Shown here piece by piece: positions 5,228-10,809 of a stretch of DNA of 10,809 nt. Source of the DNA: Bacteroidales bacterium (lineage in GTDB: Bacteria > Bacteroidota > Bacteroidia > Bacteroidales > UBA4181); contig JAQVSH010000044.1 of assembly GCA_028700615.1 (NCBI GenBank), forward strand, positions 1 to 10,809. The letters run 5' to 3'. The notes below the pieces were generated by a model that ran no database searches, was not told the origin of the DNA, and saw only the letters and a list, made by a program, of their open reading frames with translations. Every line of letters begins with the position of its first letter. The stretch's first letter is position 1. A program made the translations under genes and the position numbers.

Positions 5228-7525
5228 ATGCAAACAATCAAACGATTAACATGTTTCTTGTTATTGTTTACCCTTTTGACAGGAACCTTTTGCCAGGCAG
5301 CGCAAATACCCTTACAATGGGTAGTCGGATCCAAAAAAGAAAAAACCGCCCTTCCTGAAAAATACATTCCGGCTCAGGTTCCCGGAGCAGTTCAACTGGA
5401 CGTTGCCAAAGCAGAAAAATATGCTCCCTACTATTTTGACAACCATTGGAAAGATTATTTATGGATGGAAGATATGTACTGGGAATACAAAACCGATTTT
5501 AACAAACCAGCCTTGGCATCAGGGGATCGCCTGTATTTCTTTTCAAAAGGAATTGATTATGAATTTGATATATACCTGAACGGAGAAAAAATATACTACC
5601 AGGAAGGCATGTTCACCTATGTTTCTATTGACCTGACCGATAAACTTGCGGATAAAAACCAGCTGAAAGTAGTCATCTATCCTGCCCCAAAAGACCCGAC
5701 CGCACTGGCGGCCGACAGAAATCAGGCCAGAGAAAGTGTAAAACCGGCAGTCAGCTATGGCTGGGACTGGCACCCCCGATTGGTTCCCCTCGGAATCTGG
5801 GATGAAACTTATCTGGAAACCCGTAAAAGCAGCCATATTTCCAACACGCTGTTTGAATACACGTTAAACGAAGACCTTACCCGGGCCGACCTCACCGTCA
5901 CCCTCTCCGGAAGAGAACTGACCGGCAAAAATTATCGCTGGAAGATTTATGATCCTTCCGGAAAAGAAATAGCCAATCAAACCCTCAAAGCAGAAGGAGA
6001 TCAGTTTGTAGCTCGGCAAACCCTTTCCGGAATTGAACTCTGGTGGCCTCACGACCACGGGAAACCGGCCCTCTACCGTCAGGTACTTGAGCTCTTAGAT
6101 AACCAAAACCAGGTAACCCAGACCATAACAAAGAAAACCGGATTTCGCAAAGTTCAGTTAGTCATGGCCGAAGGCACCTGGGTAGAGCCTGTCATTTTCC
6201 CCAAATCCCGCAGTGTTGCACCTATTCAGATGGAACTGAACGGTCGGAGAATTTTCTGCAAAGGTTCCAACTGGGTCAATCCGGATATTTTTCCGGGGAT
6301 CATTACTGAAAAAACATACCGCGATCTGATCCGATTAGGGGTAGAAGCCAATTTCAATATGTTCAGAATCTGGGGAGGCGGAATCATCAACAAAGAAAGC
6401 TTCTTTGAAGCCTGTGATGAAATGGGCATGATGGTATGGGAAGAATTTCCCCTGGCCTGCAATAATTACCCCGGAAAGGCAAAATATCTGGCGACACTGA
6501 AACAAGAAGCCACCTCCATCATTCTCCGGCTAAAACAACATCCCAGTGTAGTCATGTGGTGCGGCGGAAACGAATTATTCAACAACTGGTCCATGATGAC
6601 CGAACAATCTCTTCCTCTCCGTCTCTTAAACAGCCTGACCCTGCAACTGGATCCCAACACCCCGTTTATAATGACCTCTCCTCTCTTCGGAATGGGTCAC
6701 GGAAACTATGTCTTCCGCAGCCAATCCACCGGAGAAGAAGTATATCAACTGATGAAAAGAGCTCATAATACAGCGTATACCGAATTCGGAATGCCGTCCG
6801 CCTCCCCGGTGGATATTATAAAATCCATCATTCCGGAAAATGAACTCTGGCCCCCCAAACCCGGGACTGCATGGGAAACCCACCACGCTTTCAAAGCCTG
6901 GGAAGGAGAAACCTGGCTCATGCCCGAAATGCTGGCCTCCTACTTCGGCCCTGCCAAAAACCTGGAAGAACTGGTAGCACAATCCAACATCATACAGGCT
7001 GAAGGCTATAAAGCCATTTATGAAGAAGCCCGCCGTCAGAAACCATACTGTTCGATGGCGCTCAATTGGTGTTACAATGAACCCTGGCCCTCTGCTGCAA
7101 ACAACAGCATCATCAATTACCCGGTCAGGCCTAAACCCGGATACAACGCTGTCAAAGAAGCGTGCAGACCCTTTATGGCCAGCGCCCGCCTGGAAAAATT
7201 TGCCTGGAAAGAAGGAGAAAGCTTTACTGCCGAACTTTGGATGCTGAACGATGTATATCAGAAAAGCCAGCCTCAAAAAGTGAAAGTTTACGCCATTGCC
7301 GGGGATCAGAAAATCGAACTCCTCACCTGGGAAGTAAAATCCCTTGCCGAAAACACCAATTTGGCAGGTCCGACCGTTCGTTTTGTTCTGCCGGAATGGG
7401 ATGTTGACATGTTTACCCTGAGTCTGGAAGTCGAAGGTAAACCTCAATACAATTCCCAATACCAGTTTGTTTACCGGCCTCTGGTCATCAAAAAAGCCCA
7501 GGGTGCCCCCACAATGAATCTATAA
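5228..7525 (+). CDS. Exported GH2 beta-mannosidase
   Basis: This 765-residue family 2 glycoside hydrolase probably releases terminal beta-linked mannose from manno-oligosaccharides or from a glycan core. Residues 1-25 are a signal peptide; C22 has no proper lipobox, so it is likely soluble periplasmic. The layout is a sugar-binding jelly roll (about 28-200), an immunoglobulin-like domain (205-310), the catalytic barrel (about 320-650) and a C-terminal beta domain (655-755). G-W-D-W-H-P-R at 178-184 is the beta-mannosidase signature, usually GWDWGPR, here with His for Gly. N-M-F-R-I-W-G-G-G is at 377-385. The acid/base is E449 in G-G-N-E-L and the nucleophile is E519 in T-E-F-G. It is somewhat shorter than many family members. 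It is divergent from the YhcH-GH16-epimerase operon, which suggests a shared glycan programme. The beta-propeller gene follows after 41 bp and could be read through. Confidence 0.9.
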   Translation: MQTIKRLTCFLLLFTLLTGTFCQAAQIPLQWVVGSKKEKTALPEKYIPAQVPGAVQLDVAKAEKYAPYYFDNHWKDYLWMEDMYWEYKTDFNKPALASGDRLYFFSKGIDYEFDIYLNGEKIYYQEGMFTYVSIDLTDKLADKNQLKVVIYPAPKDPTALAADRNQARESVKPAVSYGWDWHPRLVPLGIWDETYLETRKSSHISNTLFEYTLNEDLTRADLTVTLSGRELTGKNYRWKIYDPSGKEIANQTLKAEGDQFVARQTLSGIELWWPHDHGKPALYRQVLELLDNQNQVTQTITKKTGFRKVQLVMAEGTWVEPVIFPKSRSVAPIQMELNGRRIFCKGSNWVNPDIFPGIITEKTYRDLIRLGVEANFNMFRIWGGGIINKESFFEACDEMGMMVWEEFPLACNNYPGKAKYLATLKQEATSIILRLKQHPSVVMWCGGNELFNNWSMMTEQSLPLRLLNSLTLQLDPNTPFIMTSPLFGMGHGNYVFRSQSTGEEVYQLMKRAHNTAYTEFGMPSASPVDIIKSIIPENELWPPKPGTAWETHHAFKAWEGETWLMPEMLASYFGPAKNLEELVAQSNIIQAEGYKAIYEEARRQKPYCSMALNWCYNEPWPSAANNSIINYPVRPKPGYNAVKEACRPFMASARLEKFAWKEGESFTAELWMLNDVYQKSQPQKVKVYAIAGDQKIELLTWEVKSLAENTNLAGPTVRFVLPEWDVDMFTLSLEVEGKPQYNSQYQFVYRPLVIKKAQGAPTMNL

Positions 7526-7526
7526 T

Positions 7527-7538
7527 CGGATGCATCCG
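7527..7538 (+). repeat. 12-bp perfect palindrome just after the GH2 stop
   Basis: CGGATGCATCCG begins one base after the GH2 stop codon. It could be a small hairpin or a protein-binding dyad, but no T-run follows, so it does not qualify as an intrinsic terminator. It lies at the boundary between the G/C-richer GH2 gene and the A/T-rich propeller region. Confidence 0.3.
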
Positions 7539-7566
7539 CGGGTAGTGTGGTAATTCAACTCTATTT

Positions 7567-8682
7567 ATGATGAAAAACATTATTTTAAGAGGGCCATTTC
7601 TACTGATCATTTTTTTACTGGTTGGCTGTAATGGCCCTAATCATTCAACGTCCGACTATATGGCGTTTGAGGATATTCGGTATGTTAATACATTTCCTCA
7701 AACATTTTCCCTTAATAATGCGATTGAAATTAATACAGAAGATCTGGATGTTCTTGGAATTTCGGACTTTCGTGTTTGTGACTCCTTACTGATCTTTTCT
7801 ACCCAAAACGGGAGAAAAGGGTTTTGGTCAATCGTTTCCTTGCCTGACTACCGCTCCTTGGGAGATTTCATCAGGCAAGGTCAGGGGCCTTACGAATTTT
7901 CTTTCTGTCCGTGGGCTAGTCAAAACAATTTTTTCAAGGAAAAAGGGGAAATATTTGCGGCTATCTATGATTACAATAAGGGAAATCTATATAAAATGAA
8001 CATTGATGAATCCATCAAAAACAATCATTTAAGCATTTCTACTTTAAAAGATTCCCTTCCTCCTTTTATGTTCTATTTAAGTATGATAGATAGTGATAGA
8101 TTTTTCTGCAAGAAAATAAATGGGACACATACGCAACAGCTAAGGTACATATTGGATAATGGAAAAGAAATCATTCCGCCTCATTTTGAAAAGTTGAACT
8201 CCGCTTCAATAAGAGAAGGTGAGGACTTTAACATCCTATCAACCGGTACAAAGTATAATTTAAATAAAAAATTAATTGTAGAAGCTCCTACCGGATTGAA
8301 TTATCTCAATTTGTATTCGATTGACGGCTCTTTGAGTAAAACCATTTGTGTAGGAAGCAGATTGGATAATATAACGAAAATACAGAATACAAAGAGAGAG
8401 GACAGGATATACACTTTTGCCAATTTAAGATTATTCTCTAAATTCTGGGGTGTAATATATATCAATGAGGATCAAAAAACATACTCCATAAAAGGGACAC
8501 AACTGCCCTCTATTCTGCTTTTTGATTGGAATGGGGAGCCGCTGGCAAAACTTGAACTGGATAGGTTCGCTATATCATTCGATATTGATTTTATAAATGG
8601 ATTTTTATATACGTTAGATCGTAGTACAGAACAGTTCTGCAAGTATGATATCCGGGATGTTTTGGACAAAATTAACTTGTAA
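7567..8682 (+). CDS. Six-bladed beta-propeller lipoprotein (BF3453/TolB-like family)
   Basis: This 371-residue lipoprotein belongs to the six-bladed beta-propeller family common in Bacteroidota, whose biochemical role is unknown. The signal ends in L-L-V-G before C21, a clean lipobox. Family marks are the G-Q-G-P-Y-E-F loop near residues 104-110 and the C-terminal blade F-D-W-N-G-E-P-L-A-K-L followed by an L-Y-T-L-D strand. Start choice is between two adjacent ATGs (7567 and 7570), with no effect on the mature protein. The acidic surface-export run is missing after C21, so it may face the periplasm. The DNA is much more A/T-rich than the upstream GH2 gene. It is a distant paralogue of the second propeller gene at 8896. 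It has no obvious promoter of its own and may be read through from GH2. Confidence 0.82.
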   Translation: MMKNIILRGPFLLIIFLLVGCNGPNHSTSDYMAFEDIRYVNTFPQTFSLNNAIEINTEDLDVLGISDFRVCDSLLIFSTQNGRKGFWSIVSLPDYRSLGDFIRQGQGPYEFSFCPWASQNNFFKEKGEIFAAIYDYNKGNLYKMNIDESIKNNHLSISTLKDSLPPFMFYLSMIDSDRFFCKKINGTHTQQLRYILDNGKEIIPPHFEKLNSASIREGEDFNILSTGTKYNLNKKLIVEAPTGLNYLNLYSIDGSLSKTICVGSRLDNITKIQNTKREDRIYTFANLRLFSKFWGVIYINEDQKTYSIKGTQLPSILLFDWNGEPLAKLELDRFAISFDIDFINGFLYTLDRSTEQFCKYDIRDVLDKINL

Positions 8683-8717
8683 AAATTAAGACGTCATTTG
8701 ACAGAAGGGATATTGGG

Positions 8718-8750
8718 TTTGAAAATACGGCTCGTGAGTCATATTTTTTG
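8718..8750 (+). promoter_or_regulatory. Bacteroidota-type promoter upstream of the second propeller gene
   Basis: TTTG at 8718-8721 (-33-like) is followed, after 20 bases, by TATTTTTTG at 8742-8750, which is TAnnTTTG with one extra T. The order and spacing fit the Bacteroidota primary-sigma promoter. Transcription would begin near 8757 and give a leader of roughly 140 nt before the ATG at 8896. Confidence 0.45.
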
Positions 8751-8807
8751 TATCTTCACAAACGTTACTGATAGAAAATGTCTTTTGCCTGCGGGAAAAT
8801 TTTCATA

Positions 8808-8889
8808 ATGTGGTTGAAAAGCAAAAAGACACTTTTTTCTTTAATGCCCTACTGAACCCTTTGTTCAGTGATTTAGAAACTAACCACAT
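8808..8889 (+). promoter_or_regulatory. Leader able to fold as a three-way junction before the second propeller gene
   Basis: The outer stem pairs ATGTGGTT (8808-8815) with AACCACAT (8882-8889), a perfect 8 bp. Inside it, AAAGCAAAAAG (8818-8828) pairs with CTTTTTTCTTT (8832-8842), 11 positions with one mismatch and a three-base loop. ACTGAAC (8851-8857) pairs with GTTCAGT (8863-8869), a perfect 7 bp with a five-base loop. The outer stem ends six bases before the ATG at 8896. It matches no RNA family I recognise. A cis-regulatory role is inferred from the fold and position only. Confidence 0.35.
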
Positions 8890-8895
8890 CTTTCC

Positions 8896-10029
8896 ATGCA
8901 AAAAATCACATGGTGTTTTTGTATTTACTTCCTGATTTTCGGATTTATCACAGTTTCCTGTAACAAGCAGAAAAAGCAGATTGTGGAAGTTCTCTTCCAT
9001 TTCCCCCGGATAACAAAACTAATTTTGCCGGTTTTATTATTTTCATTGTCTTTTGCCTGTAATCCACGAAACAAAATAGAAAAAGTAGTGAATGATTTCC
9101 CAAGGGTAGATACCCTGCGGATGCAGGAAATTAATATCCCGGGCATACTGCTGTACCCATCACACCTGTTTGTTGCAAAAAACCATCTTGTGATATACCA
9201 AAGAGAGCCTGATCCCTTTTTTTATTTTTTTGACCTTCCTTCCGGAAACTTTGTTTTTTCAGGAGGAAATAAGGGGCAGGGTCCTAATGATTTCATAAAA
9301 CCAGATGCAAGGTTTTTTCATTCCACGGAAAATGGATTTAAAATTTTTGAGAATAACGGGAGCGCCATTAAAGAACTTGAAATTCAGGACAAAAATTTAA
9401 TCACGGTTCATAAAGACATTATAAAACCATATAAAAATATGGCTATCAGTAATTTATTGATTTTACCCAATCATAAAATCTGTTATGCTAATACCTTGAT
9501 GGGAAATTCTGAATATTATATATCAGATCCAAATGGAGAAAATCAGCAAGAAATTGGCCAATTTCCCGATTGGTATAAAAAAAGTGATGAAAATGAAATG
9601 AATCTATTTATCTATATAAAAAATGAAGTAGTGAATCCTGCGAACGGAAGATTTATGGCATTTTATGCCTACTTCAGAAAATTCAGGCTTTTTGATATAA
9701 AAGGAAATTTATTGAAAGAAGTATCGGTCAATACTCCCGGAAGGTTCCCACAATATACCAAGGACAGATCAAAATTGTCTCTAGCATATTCTTTTCCATA
9801 TACAGATGGTACCTATGTATACGTAATCTGTAAGAATAAGAAAATAGTGGACAAAAAAACTAATCGCACCGAATTGCAGGTTTGGGATTGGGATGGTAAT
9901 CCTGTGGCACAACTATGGCTTGACAAACCGATAGATTATTTCACAATATCACTCGATTACAATAAATTATATGCTGTTGACAGCGAAGTTGAAAATAAAA
10001 TTTATGTATGTGACCTCCCCTTAAAATAA
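8896..10029 (+). CDS. Six-bladed beta-propeller lipoprotein with two tandem lipoprotein signals
   Basis: This 377-residue member of the same BF3453/TolB-like propeller family has the G-Q-G-P-N-D-F loop at 127-133 and the last blade W-D-W-D-G-N-P-V-A-Q-L at 330-340 followed by L-Y-A-V-D. The N-terminus is odd. Residues 1-22 are a complete lipoprotein signal ending in T-V-S before C22. Residues 39-55 are a second one, hydrophobic from L42 and ending in S-F-A before C55, followed directly by a normal propeller start. No ATG lies between them. A GTG at 8983 could start translation 26 codons before C55. The ATA at 9010-9012 is where an ATG would give a standard short signal. Either the ATG at 8896 is used and a hydrophobic segment stays in the mature protein, or the true start is internal. 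The DNA is strongly A/T-rich. Confidence 0.75.
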   Translation: MQKITWCFCIYFLIFGFITVSCNKQKKQIVEVLFHFPRITKLILPVLLFSLSFACNPRNKIEKVVNDFPRVDTLRMQEINIPGILLYPSHLFVAKNHLVIYQREPDPFFYFFDLPSGNFVFSGGNKGQGPNDFIKPDARFFHSTENGFKIFENNGSAIKELEIQDKNLITVHKDIIKPYKNMAISNLLILPNHKICYANTLMGNSEYYISDPNGENQQEIGQFPDWYKKSDENEMNLFIYIKNEVVNPANGRFMAFYAYFRKFRLFDIKGNLLKEVSVNTPGRFPQYTKDRSKLSLAYSFPYTDGTYVYVICKNKKIVDKKTNRTELQVWDWDGNPVAQLWLDKPIDYFTISLDYNKLYAVDSEVENKIYVCDLPLK

Positions 10030-10030
10030 C

Positions 10031-10048
10031 AATAAAGTCAAATTTATT
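10031..10048. terminator. Weak A/T-only dyad between convergent genes
   Basis: AATAAA (10031-10036) and TTTATT (10043-10048) form a six-pair dyad around a six-base loop in the 28-bp gap between the converging propeller and lipB genes. Its place suits a bidirectional terminator, but an A/U-only stem would be unstable, so this is a tentative call. Confidence 0.2.
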
Positions 10049-10057
10049 TTACAGTAT

Positions 10058-10768
10058 TCAACGTAATCCTTCGGATTCCTTCTTTTTTCTTTCTGATAAC
10101 AACGTGGCAAAATGAACCTTCAGGCGATCTTTGACCTCGTCCATGCTGACTTCATGACCCAGTTCCCGGGCCAGACTGGTGACTCCTTTATCGACAAAAC
10201 CGCAGGGATGGATATAGTTAAAGAAAGAAAGATCGGTATTGACATTCAGGGCAAAACCGTGCATGGTCACCCCGCGGCCTGCGCGAACCCCGATGGCGCA
10301 TATTTTACGGGCTTTAGAGGGATTATCAACATCCAGCCAAACCCCGATGGCTCCCTGATCACGGGAAGCCGTAATTCCAAAATCATCCAGCGTCCTGATG
10401 ATACCCTCCTCCAACAGGGCAATATAGCCGCGCAAAGACAAAGAAAAATCATCCAGATCGAGGATCGGATAACCCACGCACTGTCCCGGACCATGATAGG
10501 TAATATCTCCTCCCCTCTCAATATGGAAGAGTGAGGCGCCTTTACTTTTCAGAAATGCTTCACTCACCAGGAGATTGGCTTCTTTTCCGCTTTTTCCCAG
10601 AGTATACACGTGAGGATGCTGACACAGAATGAATTGATGTGGAAGCGGAGCTCCCTGACCGGATGTATCGATTTTGTCTTCAATCAACGCATAATACAAT
10701 GCTTTCTGCCGGTTCCAGGCTTCTTCATATTCTACAACCCCCCAATCTGTAAAAATCAAATCACGCAT
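10058..10768 (-). CDS. lipB: Lipoyl(octanoyl) transferase LipB
   Basis: LipB moves the octanoyl group from acyl-carrier protein to lipoyl domains of 2-oxoacid dehydrogenase E2 subunits and the glycine-cleavage H protein; LipA then adds sulfur. It acts in the cytoplasm. The 236-residue protein has the family signature E84-R-G-G-D-I-T-Y-H-G-P-G-Q at 84-96. The catalytic lysine is K155 in K-I-C-A-I-G, and the catalytic cysteine is C189 in H-P-C-G. R161-A-G and T168-M-H-G-F-A-L-N-V are also present. Length is normal. The start at 10768 gives the usual short lead-in (M-R-D-L-I-F-x-D-W-G). The frame stays open to the window edge, but without another ATG. It converges on the propeller gene with a 28-bp gap. 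Confidence 0.96.
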   Translation of the reverse strand: MRDLIFTDWGVVEYEEAWNRQKALYYALIEDKIDTSGQGAPLPHQFILCQHPHVYTLGKSGKEANLLVSEAFLKSKGASLFHIERGGDITYHGPGQCVGYPILDLDDFSLSLRGYIALLEEGIIRTLDDFGITASRDQGAIGVWLDVDNPSKARKICAIGVRAGRGVTMHGFALNVNTDLSFFNYIHPCGFVDKGVTSLARELGHEVSMDEVKDRLKVHFATLLSERKKKESEGLR

Positions 10769-10809
10769 GGTCCTCTGATTAAACTTTCCTGAAAGATTTC
10801 TCCGCCCTG

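Noticed and set aside
6626..7459. A 277-codon minus-strand reading frame within the GH2 gene
   Set aside because: It lies wholly opposite the GH2 catalytic region, has a low-complexity F/G-rich translation and no domain; a shadow of the real gene.
7527..7550. Intrinsic terminator after the GH2 gene
   Set aside because: The CGGATGCATCCG dyad is present but is followed by CGGGTAGTGTGG, not a T-run.
8778..8855. 25-codon reading frame in the leader of the second propeller gene as a real small gene
   Set aside because: It has no hydrophobic signal or family resemblance, in-frame stops lie immediately upstream, and it overlaps the foldable leader. Kept only as part of the repeat observation.
10112..10534. 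A 140-codon plus-strand reading frame opposite lipB
   Set aside because: The lipB frame has all catalytic motifs; the opposite frame shows none and has no promoter or start context.
10769..10809. Tail of a gene upstream of lipB on the minus strand
   Set aside because: One frame would end in ...K-V-stop at 10779-10781 and another runs into lipB with a stop at 10756-10758. With only 41 bases, neither can be told from chance.
1..10809. CRISPR array, tRNA/rRNA, insertion sequence, integrase or phage module
   Set aside because: No regularly spaced repeats, no tRNA-like cloverleaf noticed, and no transposase or recombinase motifs in any supported gene.

Overview
The window looks like a chromosomal segment of a gut-type Bacteroidota (Bacteroidales) genome. 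The grounds are a TonB-dependent receptor behind a cobalamin riboswitch, many lipoprotein signals (one with an acidic run just after the cysteine, as in Bacteroidota surface lipoproteins), TAnnTTTG-like promoter elements, A/T-rich start regions without Shine-Dalgarno sites, exported glycoside hydrolases, and BF3453-type six-bladed beta-propeller lipoproteins. I cannot name the species.

Layout, left to right. (1) 1-2442, minus strand: a vitamin B12 uptake unit. A promoter-like element is followed by a canonical cobalamin riboswitch (about 2257-2430), a leader with two further hairpins (one 7 nt before the start codon), a BtuB-like outer-membrane receptor (123-2138), and the first 32 codons of a surface-type lipoprotein that runs off the window edge. 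(2) 2480-4974, minus strand: a compact three-gene operon encoding a YhcH/NanQ-like lipoprotein, an exported laminarinase-type GH16 enzyme and a cytoplasmic dipeptide epimerase. The last two genes overlap by 4 bp. (3) 5228-7525, plus strand: an exported GH2 beta-mannosidase, divergent from the operon across a 253-bp region that must hold both promoters. (4) 7567-10029, plus strand: two beta-propeller lipoproteins in conspicuously A/T-rich DNA. The second has a promoter-like element, a leader that can fold into a three-way junction, and an N-terminus with two lipoprotein signal sequences in a row. (5) 10058-10768, minus strand: the housekeeping octanoyltransferase gene lipB, convergent with the second propeller gene.

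How they may work together: region 1 is a self-contained B12-responsive import module. Regions 2 and 3 look like a small glycan-processing locus (endo-glucanase, exo-mannosidase, sugar anomerase homologue) with an unexplained murein-peptide-type epimerase attached. Region 4 looks like an accessory insertion between this locus and lipB. The items most worth follow-up are the double-signal N-terminus and structured leader of the second propeller gene, the start-proximal hairpin of the btuB leader, and the mixed-compartment YhcH/GH16/epimerase operon. No RNA gene, insertion sequence, CRISPR array or integrase is visible. The only gene-free stretch over 300 bases is 2139-2479, which is filled by the riboswitch leader and its promoter.
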